Shown: in pieces, positions 1 to 6,765 of the stretch
How positions within the stretch are numbered: position 1 is the first letter of the stretch
How the letters are laid out: each line of letters starts with the position of its first letter
NCBI RefSeq assembly: GCF_041468085.1
Contig: NZ_CP121017.1
Coordinates: 1,033,501-1,097,500, forward strand
DNA from: Tistrella mobilis
Lineage (GTDB): Bacteria > Pseudomonadota > Alphaproteobacteria > Tistrellales > Tistrellaceae
Direction: 5' to 3'
Length of the DNA stretch: 64,000 nt
Notes under the pieces: generated by a model
Database searches by the model: none
Told to the model about the DNA's origin: nothing
Seen by the model: the letters and a program-made list of their open reading frames with translations, nothing else
Translations under genes and position numbers: made by a program

Positions 1-441
1 TGCCGGCCCGAAACCCGGCTTGCCCGCGACGTGCTGCTGCGCGAGGCGGCGGTGATGCTGGTCGCCCGCCATGGCAGCGGCCGCACGGCGCGGGTTGAGG
101 CCGCCGCCGCTTCACCCGAAATCGCCCGCGCACGGGCGCTGATCGATGCCCGCTTCGCCGAAGACCTGCCGGTGACCGAGATCGCCGCCGCGGCCGGCCT
201 CAGCCCCTGGCATCTGATGCGCCAGTTCCGCCGGCTGGTGGGCCTGCCGATCCATGCCTATCAGATCCAGCTCAGGGTCGAGGCGGCGAAGCGGCTGCTG
301 GCGGCGGGCTGCCCCACGGTTCAGGCGGCGCTGGAGACCGGCTTTGCCGACCAGGCCCATTTCAGCCGCCGTTTCAAGGATCTGGTCGGCGTGTCGCCGG
401 CCGCCTGGGCGCGCGACCGGCGGGGGGCCGCCGGTGCCTGA
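1..441 (+). CDS. AraC family transcriptional regulator, 5' end outside the window
   Basis: The reading frame is open from base 1 and ends at a TGA at 439-441, so only the C-terminal 146 residues are present. The visible part is a typical AraC/XylS double helix-turn-helix: LPVTEIAAAAGLSPWHLMR forms the first HTH and VQAALETGFADQAHFSRRF the second, with the family's closing V-x-P-x-x-W signature. The missing N-terminus is probably a cupin-type ligand domain, as in the AraC-binding class (inference). The divergence of ligand domains means the inducer cannot be guessed. A pirin gene follows 95 bp downstream on the same strand and could be a target. Confidence 0.85.
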   Translation, partial: CRPETRLARDVLLREAAVMLVARHGSGRTARVEAAAASPEIARARALIDARFAEDLPVTEIAAAAGLSPWHLMRQFRRLVGLPIHAYQIQLRVEAAKRLLAAGCPTVQAALETGFADQAHFSRRFKDLVGVSPAAWARDRRGAAGA

Positions 442-536
442 GCGTTGACACTGCGTCACCGCCGCCGGGACTATCCTGGCGGGGAGCTGCGGGCTAGCCT
501 CAAGGCAATAACGGGCTTTGAGCGAGGACGGATCCT

Positions 537-1466
537 ATGAGCAGGTTCGAGGACGGGATGGCCGGCGAGGCCGCCCCCGGCGGGTGCCCGGCGGTGGAGA
601 TGGTGATCCGCGGGCGGGTGCGCGATATCGGCGGGCTGAACGTCGCCCGGCTGCTGCCCTATGCGAAGCGGCGCGCGATCGGGCCCTTCGTGTTCTTCGA
701 CCGGATGGGACCGGTCGGCTTTGCACCCGGCACCGGGCTCGACGTGCCGCCGCATCCCCATATCGGCCTCGCGACGCTCACCTATCTGTTTCAGGGGGCC
801 ATCGTTCATCGCGACAGCCTGGGCACGGTTGCGACCATCCGCCCCGGGGCGGTGAACCTGATGACCGCCGGCCATGGCGTCGCCCATTCGGAACGCACCG
901 CGCCCGAAGACCGGCCGGGAGGATCGGTGCTCGACGGGGTGCAGATCTGGCTGGCGCAGCCGAAGCCCGAAGAGCAGGGGGCGCCCGGCTTCGCCCATCA
1001 TGCCGCGGAAGACCTGCCCGAACTGCGCATCGGCACTGGCATCATCCTGCGTGTGGTGGCGGGGGAGGCCTATGGCGCGCGCTCGCCGGTCGAGGCGCCG
1101 GGCGGCGCGCTCTGCCTGGATCTGGCGCTGGAAGACGGCACGGCATTTGAGGTACCGGATGCCGCACCGGAACGCGGGCTGGTGGTGATCGACGGCGCGG
1201 TTCTGATCGACGGCGAACCCCACGAGGCCGGCATGCTGGCGGTGCTGCGCGCGGGCAGCCGGCCGCGGCTTCAGGCCGCAGGCGGCGCGGCGCGGGTGAT
1301 GCTGATCGGCGGCCCGCCGCTGGATGGGCCGCGGTCGATGTGGTGGAACTTCGTCGCCAGCGATCCGGCGTTGATCGAAGACGCCAAGCGCGACTGGGCC
1401 TCGGGCGATCCCCGCTTCCCGGCGGTGGCAGAGGAAGACAGCCGCCTGCCCCTGCCGCAGTCCTGA
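537..1466 (+). CDS. Pirin family protein (bicupin)
   Basis: A 309-aa cytoplasmic bicupin. The N-terminal half carries the pirin metal-site signature: DVPPHPHIGLATLTYL supplies two histidines, and GAVNLMTAGHGVAHSERT supplies the next histidine and glutamate. Pirins bind Fe or another metal; family members act as quercetin dioxygenases or redox-responsive partners, and the role of this one cannot be read from sequence. The C-terminal half (from about residue 175) matches the Pirin_C cupin by layout. The ATG is preceded by a GAGGA-type ribosome site. It stands alone between the AraC end and a DUF4149 gene. Confidence 0.9.
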   Translation: MSRFEDGMAGEAAPGGCPAVEMVIRGRVRDIGGLNVARLLPYAKRRAIGPFVFFDRMGPVGFAPGTGLDVPPHPHIGLATLTYLFQGAIVHRDSLGTVATIRPGAVNLMTAGHGVAHSERTAPEDRPGGSVLDGVQIWLAQPKPEEQGAPGFAHHAAEDLPELRIGTGIILRVVAGEAYGARSPVEAPGGALCLDLALEDGTAFEVPDAAPERGLVVIDGAVLIDGEPHEAGMLAVLRAGSRPRLQAAGGAARVMLIGGPPLDGPRSMWWNFVASDPALIEDAKRDWASGDPRFPAVAEEDSRLPLPQS

Positions 1467-1584
1467 CCCCGCGACCGACCGATGGTGACACCGGCTTGCT
1501 CCCGGATGCTCGCAGAGGATCCGGGCGGCACGAACCATATCTGAACAGGAGACCCCGCCCCGCCAGAACAGATGAGAGGCCGCC

Positions 1585-2025
1585 ATGATCGATGCCGCAG
1601 GACTGATCGATGCCCCCGGAGTTGTGGCGCTCTACCTGTCGGCCGTGATGCTGGGGGCCATGGTGTTCTTCTCAGGGATCGTGGCGCCGACCGTGTTCAC
1701 CACACTGGAGCCGCAGCCGGCGACGCGGCTGATCCGGCGGATGTTTCCGCGCTATTACCTGCTGATCATCCTGACCGGCTTCGTCACGGCACTTGCCGCG
1801 GCCTTTGCCGCGCGCTGGCTGCCGGCGCTGCTGTTCACCCTGGTGGCGGCGCTCGGGTTGATCGCCCGCCACGGCATTCTGCCCGCGGTGAACCGCGCCC
1901 GGGATGCCGAACTTGGCGGCGATCCTGCCGCCGGCCGCCGCTTCGCCCGGCTGCACCGGGCAAGCGTGACACTGAATGTCGTTCAGCTGGTCATTGCGGC
2001 GGTGGGGTTCGGGCAGCTGGCCTGA
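1585..2025 (+). CDS. DUF4149-type small integral membrane protein
   Basis: A 146-aa protein with about four hydrophobic segments (roughly residues 11-33, 55-75, 76-95 and 125-145) joined by short basic loops. The conserved-looking SGIVAPTVFTTL after helix 1 and the FPRYY turn are typical of the DUF4149/TMEM205-like family. No function is established for bacterial members. Its last 35 bases overlap the end of the DCC protein gene on the opposite strand, so the two genes converge. Confidence 0.75.
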   Translation: MIDAAGLIDAPGVVALYLSAVMLGAMVFFSGIVAPTVFTTLEPQPATRLIRRMFPRYYLLIILTGFVTALAAAFAARWLPALLFTLVAALGLIARHGILPAVNRARDAELGGDPAAGRRFARLHRASVTLNVVQLVIAAVGFGQLA

Positions 2026-2428
2026 GGCTGCGGCCGCCCCGCGCCAGCCATTGCAGCTGCGGCCGGACCACCAGGAAGCCGCGATAGCCGATCTCCAGCA
2101 GCCAGGGCAGGGGTGGGATCCGCAGCAGGCGCGCGGCGACGCGAAACCCCGGCAGCTGCTGCCAGAGGGTGAGCATGGCGCGGGCGCCCGTCTCCACCCG
2201 GCCGTCGGCGGTGATCAGATGCAGCCGCGCCATGGCCCGGCGCCGGTCGATGCCGGCGGGCAAAGGGCGGCCGTCTTCCGCCGAGACATCCAGGAAGCCG
2301 ACGCGGCCGTCTTCGGGGGCAAGGCGCCGGTAGAGCGCCACCTCACGCGCGCAGAGCGGGCAGCTGCCATCATGCAGCAGGGTGCAGGCGGGGACAGGGA
2401 CAGGGACAGGGACAGGGCGTTCGGTCAT
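1991..2428 (-). CDS. DUF393 (DCC family) thiol-disulfide oxidoreductase-like protein
   Basis: A 145-aa protein. Near its N-terminus it has the family signature HDGSCPLCAREV, a CxxC redox-type pair in the DxxCPxC context, followed by the conserved aromatic and arginine-rich region of DUF393. The family is assumed to handle thiols, but no reaction is established. The start ATG overlaps the stop of the photolyase-like gene (ATGA at 2425-2428), so the two are translationally coupled. Residues 5-13 are a proline-valine run encoded by a GGGACA hexanucleotide repeat. Confidence 0.8.
   Translation of the reverse strand: MTERPVPVPVPVPACTLLHDGSCPLCAREVALYRRLAPEDGRVGFLDVSAEDGRPLPAGIDRRRAMARLHLITADGRVETGARAMLTLWQQLPGFRVAARLLRIPPLPWLLEIGYRGFLVVRPQLQWLARGGRSLRPAARTPPPQ
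2391..2417. repeat. GGGACA hexanucleotide microsatellite, 4.5 units
   Basis: Four complete GGGACA units and a half unit lie in the first codons of the DCC-family gene. Read on the minus strand they encode Pro-Val pairs. The unit is six bases, so gain or loss of units keeps the frame and would only change the length of the Pro-Val run. Confidence 0.9.
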
Positions 2429-3711
2429 CGGCGGCTCTCGTCGGTGAGGCAGACCTCTTCCGCCCCGCCCGAGAGGGCGAGATCGACCAGCGGTGGCAGG
2501 CCCTCGCGGAAGCGGAAATAGCCATGGGTGGCACCGGCCCAGGCGGCGGCATCCCAGCGCCGCAGGCGGGTGGCGAGGCGCAGGCCCGCAGCCTGCAGCC
2601 GCGGCGCCAGCTGATCCACCACCATGGCGGCATGACCGGCGGCGGGATGGGGCAGCACGATCTGCCGGGCGCCGGCGGCGTGGGCATCATCGATCAGCGT
2701 CGTGGCAAGCGCCCGGAGTGTGGTGGCACTGACCGGCAGGGCCGGGGGGCCGCCGGCGGCGGCCAGCCGGGCGGCGGCATCGGCCAGCGCCCCCCGGGCG
2801 AAAGCCGCGGCCGGCTCTGCGACCGGGCCGGCGACGGCGCGGAAGGGGGTGAGGTCCAGCGCCACCGCGCCGCGCATATCCAGCCCGTCGAACAGGGTTT
2901 CGGGCCGGCCGTCATCCTCCGTCAGCACCAGCAGGGCGGGCAGGCGCGGATCGGCCGGGTATGGCCGGGGCACCGGGCCGGCGGGTGGCGGTGGCGCCTC
3001 GTCCAGCGGCTGCGGGGATTCGTTCAGCCGGCCCGCAGGGTTGAACCGCCCGTCGGTGAAGGCATGGATGTTGGCGGCGCGGGCGGCATAGGCCTTGCCC
3101 CGGCTGTGCAGCCCGGCAACCTGGCGCCAGGACAGGGTGTTGGAGGCCGGATCGGCATCGATCAGCCGGCGCATGAACAGATCCGCCCCCAGCCGCCAGG
3201 GCAGGTTCAGCGTGAAGATCCAGATGCTGGCGAACCACATCCGGGCATGATTGTGCAGATAGCCGGTCCGAGTCAGTTCCCGGGCCCAGTGATCGAAGCC
3301 GTCGATGCCGGTCCGCCCGGCTTCGGCCGCCTCGACCGCGGCCGCCAGGCGGCGGTCGAGGGCGAGCCGGGCCAGATCCTGCCCCACCCCCTGCCGCCAG
3401 GCCGCCCAGACACCGGGCCGGCGGGCCAGCCACCCCTTCCAGTAGCAGCGCCAGCCCACCTCCTCGACGAACTTCCCCGCCGCCGCCCCGTGCCGCCCGA
3501 CCGCGGCGGCGATCACCTCCGCCTCGCTGACCAGCCGGTGGCGCAGAAAGGGCGAGAGCATCGACACATTGCCCCGCACCACCGCGGCTCCGCGATCATG
3601 ATTGCGATCGCGGGCATAGGCGGTGCCGGCGCGCGGCAGAAACCCGTCCAGCCGCTGCAACCCGGCAGCCCGACTGGCCTCGGGGAAGAGGGGCAACAGG
3701 GGAAGCTCCAT
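2425..3711 (-). CDS. Photolyase/cryptochrome-like FAD-binding protein without the usual N-terminal antenna domain
   Basis: A 428-aa protein that starts directly in the helical FAD-binding part of the photolyase/cryptochrome family. FVEEVGWRCYWKGWL and YLHNHARMWFASIWIF are close to the family's FAD-site motifs, as is the Trp-rich stretch, and the D-x-A-S-N-T-L-S-W-R-Q-V-A-G block (about residues 184-197) is also family-like. Photolyases usually have a Rossmann antenna domain first and the FAD domain last. Here the FAD domain comes first (about 1-235), followed by a proline-rich linker and an alpha/beta-looking domain (about 255-428). Known members repair UV lesions or sense light; which applies here is unclear. 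It is the first gene of a two-gene operon with the DCC protein. Confidence 0.8.
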   Translation of the reverse strand: MELPLLPLFPEASRAAGLQRLDGFLPRAGTAYARDRNHDRGAAVVRGNVSMLSPFLRHRLVSEAEVIAAAVGRHGAAAGKFVEEVGWRCYWKGWLARRPGVWAAWRQGVGQDLARLALDRRLAAAVEAAEAGRTGIDGFDHWARELTRTGYLHNHARMWFASIWIFTLNLPWRLGADLFMRRLIDADPASNTLSWRQVAGLHSRGKAYAARAANIHAFTDGRFNPAGRLNESPQPLDEAPPPPAGPVPRPYPADPRLPALLVLTEDDGRPETLFDGLDMRGAVALDLTPFRAVAGPVAEPAAAFARGALADAAARLAAAGGPPALPVSATTLRALATTLIDDAHAAGARQIVLPHPAAGHAAMVVDQLAPRLQAAGLRLATRLRRWDAAAWAGATHGYFRFREGLPPLVDLALSGGAEEVCLTDESRR

Positions 3712-3802
3712 CCATCCGGCCTCGACATGTGGTCCCGGCGGTTCTACGTGGCCGGCGGCCGGTCGGATGCCCCGCCAGTCCGCTCAACCGGATCGGGGGG
3801 GC

Positions 3803-3836
3803 GTTTTAAGGTTTTAATTAGTTTTATATAGTTTTA
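3803..3836. repeat. AT-rich GTTTTA repeats phased at about one helical turn
   Basis: GTTTTA occurs at 3803, 3811, 3821 and 3831, a spacing of 8, 10 and 10 bases. Such phased A/T tracts next to iterons are typical of the DNA-unwinding or bending element of a replication origin (inference from position). Confidence 0.7.
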
Positions 3837-3891
3837 GGGCTCCATGAGGCTGATTTTCATGTTGATTTTCAATGTATTATCAGAGGGTGGT

Positions 3892-3990
3892 GGTTCCTAA
3901 TAGACGGGTTTTGGTTCCTAAAAGACGGCTTTTGGTTCCCAATAGACGGCGCGCGGGCATTTTCTGATGTTCCCGGTTCCCAAAAGACGG
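3892..3990. repeat. Four iterons, GGTTCCYAAWAGACGG
   Basis: The copies are GGTTCCTAATAGACGG (3892-3907), GGTTCCTAAAAGACGG (3913-3928), GGTTCCCAATAGACGG (3934-3949) and GGTTCCCAAAAGACGG (3975-3990). The start-to-start distance is 21, 21 and 41 bases. Copies therefore sit on the same helix face, with one 21-bp slot vacant before the last. They differ only at the seventh and tenth bases. This is the standard arrangement for binding a plasmid Rep initiator. Confidence 0.8.
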
Positions 3991-3993
3991 ATT

Positions 3994-4002
3994 TTATCCA
4001 CA
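3994..4002 (+). promoter_or_regulatory. DnaA box, perfect consensus TTATCCACA
   Basis: TTATCCACA lies four bases after the last iteron. A consensus DnaA box beside iterons and AT-rich repeats supports reading this stretch as a replication origin rather than as ordinary promoter DNA. Confidence 0.75.
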
Positions 4003-4154
4003 GGAATATACCGCACTGCGGAACTATATCAGACAGTGGGCGGCCTGGTCCTCCCGAGACGGGCGCGCGACCATCCGCCCCACATCTCCGCCTTGCACGT
4101 GTGGTGATCGCATCGTAACCTGCTGGGGCCCCATTCCCCGCATGCGGTCACGAC

Positions 4155-6566
4155 ATGCCGTTTTATGCCCATTCGCTGAAGGACCGGCCCGAGACCGCGT
4201 GGCATCTGCTGGCCGATCACCTGCGGGCGGTGGGCGAGGGCGCGGGGTTTCGGGCGGCGCGGTTCGGGCAGGAGAGCGTTGCCCGGACGGCCGGGCTGCT
4301 GCATGACAGCGGCAAGTATTCCCCGGAATTTCAGGCGCGGCTGCGCGGGGATGTCGCCAAGGTCGATCATGCGACCTGGGGCGCGCGGGTGATGTCCGAC
4401 ATGATCCGCGACCGCGCCGGCGGGCTGGCCGGGGGTCTGCCCGGGGCGCAGGCGGTGCTCTATGCCGTGGCCGGGCATCATGCCGGGCTGGCCGATTTCG
4501 AGGATCAGGGCGATGGTGGCCGCGGCAGCCTGCGGGAGCGGGTGGAGAAGAAGCGGCTCGATGATGCCTCGGCCTGGAAAGACGAGATCCCGCCGCCCGA
4601 ACCGGATGAGAGCTGGCTCCGTCTGCCGCCGCCGCGGCCGGGGGAGGCGCCGGACGACCGCGCCGGGTTCCGCTTCGCGGTGATGACCCGGATGGTGTTC
4701 TCCTGCCTGGTGGATGCCGATTACGCCGACACCGCCGGTTTTCATGCCGCCGCCGAGGGCCGGGAGGATCCGGAGGCGGGTTTCGCACCCGCGCCCATGG
4801 CGGTGCTGCGGGGGCGGGTGGACGGGTTCATCGACGGCCTCGCCGCCGATGCTGCGGCCAGGGCCGCCGGGCAGGCGGGGGCGGAGCGGGTGGTGGCCGC
4901 CCGCGCCGGGGTGTTGGCCGATTGCCGGGCGGCGGCATCGGCAGGGCAGGGGGTGTTCTCGCTTTCGGTGCCGACCGGCGGCGGCAAGACGCTGGCCTCG
5001 CTCGCCTTCGCGCTGACCCATGCCGAGGCGCATGGCCTCGACCGGGTGATCATCGTCATCCCCTATACCTCGATCATCGAGCAGACCGCCGGGGTGATCC
5101 GGGCGGCGCTCGGGCCGGAGCTGGCCGATCAGGTGCTGGAACATCACAGCGCCTTCGATACCGAAGCCGATCTGGACCGCCGCAACATCCCGCCGGAGGC
5201 CCAGGAGCGCTGGCAGGGCCGCGACAAGCTGCGCCGGGCGATGGAGCGCTGGAACCGGCCGATCATCGTCACCACCGCCGTGCAGTTCCTGGAAAGCCTG
5301 TTCTCGGACCGCCCGGCGCGCTGCCGCAAATTGCAGGCGATCCCGCGCTCGGTGGTGATCCTGGACGAGGCCCATATGATGCCCCGCGGCCTGCTGCGCC
5401 CGACGGTCGCGATGCTCGACGAGCTGGCGGCGAATTACCGGGTGACGGTGGTGCTGGCGACGGCGACGCAGCCGGTGCTGGTGGCGCCCGACGACAGCCA
5501 GGAGGTCGTGGACGAATACGCCCAGGTGTTCGGGCTGGAGGGCGGGTTCCGGGCGGTGCGCGAGATCGTCTCCGACGCTTCTGCCCTGCATCAGCGGCTG
5601 GCGCGGGTGCGTGTGCAGGATGCGGGCAGTCTGGACGATGCCGGCGTGATCGCGCGGCTTCTGACCACGCCCCAGGCGCTGGCGGTGGTCGACACCCGCC
5701 TTCATGCCCGGCGGCTTTACGAGGCACTGGCGGCAGCGGCGCCCGAGGGCGCGTTCCACCTGTCGGCGCTGATGACCGCCGCCCATCGCAGCCGGCGGCT
5801 GGACGAGATCCGCGCCCGGCTGGCGGCGGGCGGGGCCTGCCGGATCATTTCCACCACCGTCATCGAATGCGGCGTCGATATCGACCTGCCGATGGTGCTG
5901 CGCGCGGCGGCGGGTTTCGATTCGATCGCCCAGGCCGCGGGGCGCTGCAACCGCGAGGGCCGGCTGGGCCAGGGCGGGATCGTCGAGGTCTTCACCCCCG
6001 CCGACCCGGCGGACCAGCCCAAACGCCTGGCCCAGGCGCTGGCGGCGGCCGCGACGGCGCGGACATTGATGGCCGAGCAGGGCATCGCCGACCCGCTCTC
6101 GCCCGAGGCGATGCGGCTCTATTTCGACGCTCTGTTCTGGCAGATGCTCGACAAGCTGGACGGCGCAAACATCATGGCGCTGCACGACAGCCCGCGGCGC
6201 CTCGCCATCCCCTTCGCCACCATCGCCGCCCTCTACCGGATCATCGAGGACGGCATGCTGCCGCTGATCATCCCGACCACGCCCGAGGCCGAAGCCTGCG
6301 TGGCGGCACTGGATGCCGCCGACCCGGCCGCCCTCGACCGCTTCGGCGGCGCTGGCGGGGCCGCACGGCTGCTGCAACGCCATGTCGTGACCCTGCCGCC
6401 GCGGATCCGGAAGATGCTGGTGGAGGCAAGTGCGGCGCGTGTGGTGGGTGGGGAGCGGTATGGGGAGCAGTTCATGGTTCTGACCAATTCCAGCCTGTAC
6501 CGCGAGGATGTGGGGTTGGTTTGGGACGAGCCGGCGTTTGTGGCGGTGGAAAAACTGCTCTTCTGA
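4155..6566 (+). CDS. cas3: Type I-C CRISPR-associated helicase-nuclease Cas3 (HD plus DExD/H)
   Basis: An 803-aa fused HD nuclease and superfamily 2 helicase, the length usual for type I-C. The N-terminal HD domain shows H6 (YAHS), the HD pair H50-D51 (LLHDSGK) and a later GHHAG motif near residue 115. The helicase has Walker A VPTGGGKT near 272, a DEAH box (LDEAHMM) near 403, motif III TATQP, and late motifs around STTVIECGVDID and QAAGRCNREGR. Cas3 is recruited by Cascade bound to a target and degrades the DNA. All key motifs are intact. It is the first cas gene; cas5c follows after 199 bp that hold a guide-like RNA element. Confidence 0.97.
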   Translation: MPFYAHSLKDRPETAWHLLADHLRAVGEGAGFRAARFGQESVARTAGLLHDSGKYSPEFQARLRGDVAKVDHATWGARVMSDMIRDRAGGLAGGLPGAQAVLYAVAGHHAGLADFEDQGDGGRGSLRERVEKKRLDDASAWKDEIPPPEPDESWLRLPPPRPGEAPDDRAGFRFAVMTRMVFSCLVDADYADTAGFHAAAEGREDPEAGFAPAPMAVLRGRVDGFIDGLAADAAARAAGQAGAERVVAARAGVLADCRAAASAGQGVFSLSVPTGGGKTLASLAFALTHAEAHGLDRVIIVIPYTSIIEQTAGVIRAALGPELADQVLEHHSAFDTEADLDRRNIPPEAQERWQGRDKLRRAMERWNRPIIVTTAVQFLESLFSDRPARCRKLQAIPRSVVILDEAHMMPRGLLRPTVAMLDELAANYRVTVVLATATQPVLVAPDDSQEVVDEYAQVFGLEGGFRAVREIVSDASALHQRLARVRVQDAGSLDDAGVIARLLTTPQALAVVDTRLHARRLYEALAAAAPEGAFHLSALMTAAHRSRRLDEIRARLAAGGACRIISTTVIECGVDIDLPMVLRAAAGFDSIAQAAGRCNREGRLGQGGIVEVFTPADPADQPKRLAQALAAAATARTLMAEQGIADPLSPEAMRLYFDALFWQMLDKLDGANIMALHDSPRRLAIPFATIAALYRIIEDGMLPLIIPTTPEAEACVAALDAADPAALDRFGGAGGAARLLQRHVVTLPPRIRKMLVEASAARVVGGERYGEQFMVLTNSSLYREDVGLVWDEPAFVAVEKLLF

Positions 6567-6569
6567 CGT

Positions 6570-6586
6570 TTTCAAAATCATCAGAA
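6570..6586 (-). promoter_or_regulatory. Self-target site (PAM plus seed) for the guide-like RNA, upstream of the cas5c-8c-7c promoter
   Basis: On the minus strand the bases complementary to 6584-6586 read TTC, the type I-C PAM. Reading on from 6583, the next 14 bases are TGATGATTTTGAAA. The sequence right after the repeat handle at 6678 is TGATGTTTTTGGAA. They agree at 12 of 14 positions and differ only at 6 and 12, the positions type I Cascade flips out and does not read. Beyond position 14 the match stops, as expected of a site that is bound but not cut. The PAM lies seven bases from the -35 element. Confidence 0.75.
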
Positions 6587-6593
6587 ATAGCGC

Positions 6594-6623
6594 TTGACGC
6601 TCATTCTTCCAAAAGGGAATAAT
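6594..6623 (+). promoter_or_regulatory. Sigma70-like promoter for the repeat-like RNA and cas5c-cas8c-cas7c
   Basis: TTGACG (6594-6599) and AATAAT (6618-6623) are separated by 18 bases. Transcription would begin near 6630, about a dozen bases before the repeat-like element at 6642. No equally good promoter is visible between that element and cas5c, so this one probably also drives the three downstream cas genes. Confidence 0.55.
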
Positions 6624-6641
6624 GTGGTTACAAATTACTCT

Positions 6642-6725
6642 GTCGGCTGATATTTCACATCGGCCGTGGGTTGAAACTGATGTTTTTGGAAGACGGTCAT
6701 CCGGGGGCCGGCGGCGTCGGCCCCC
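6642..6725 (+). ncRNA. Solitary type I-C repeat-like element with pseudo-spacer: candidate CreR-type guide RNA
   Basis: A 36-base element (6642-6677) has the layout of a type I-C CRISPR repeat. After GT comes the stem CGGCTGAT/ATCGGCCG (6644-6651 with 6659-6666, one U-G pair), a 7-base loop (6652-6658), then the 11-base handle TGGGTTGAAAC (6667-6677). Family I-C repeats end in TGGATTGAAAC. Cas5c would be expected to cut at 6666/6667. The guide would start at 6678 with TGATGTTTTTGGAAGACGG. A strong hairpin follows (6703-6710 with 6718-6725, GGGGGCCG/CGGCCCCC) and may define or protect the 3' end. No second complete repeat follows, so this is not an array. Known CreR and CreA RNAs have this form; the functional reading is inference. 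Confidence 0.7.
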
Positions 6726-6765
6726 AACGACCCTTCATGTCTTCTCCCTCGGAAAGGTGAGGACG

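Larger units (their letters stand above)
3712..4154. other. 443-bp gene-free region holding plasmid-type origin motifs upstream of cas3
   Basis: There is no convincing reading frame between the photolyase-like start codon and cas3. The region is AT-rich from about 3800 to 4010. In order it holds phased GTTTTA repeats, two TGATTTTCA direct repeats (3851-3859 and 3863-3871), four iterons and a consensus DnaA box. This is the usual set of parts of an iteron plasmid origin. No rep gene lies in the window, so if the site is active its initiator acts in trans or lies outside. From 4020 to 4154 the sequence returns to high GC; a possible cas3 promoter is TTGCAC (4093-4098), 17 bases, TAACCT (4116-4121). 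Confidence 0.6.

Noticed and set aside
3892-3990. The iterons read as a CRISPR array
   Set aside because: The 16-bp units are separated by only five bases, with one vacant slot; there is no room for spacers and no repeat hairpin.
4029-6581. 850-codon open frame antisense to cas3
   Set aside because: High-GC antisense shadow rich in Arg, His, Pro and Gly, with no domain; cas3 on the other strand is certain.
6567-6641. A creT toxin RNA upstream of the repeat-like element
   Set aside because: Only about 75 bases separate cas3 from the element and they are taken up by the target site and promoter; no small reading frame or second promoter fits.
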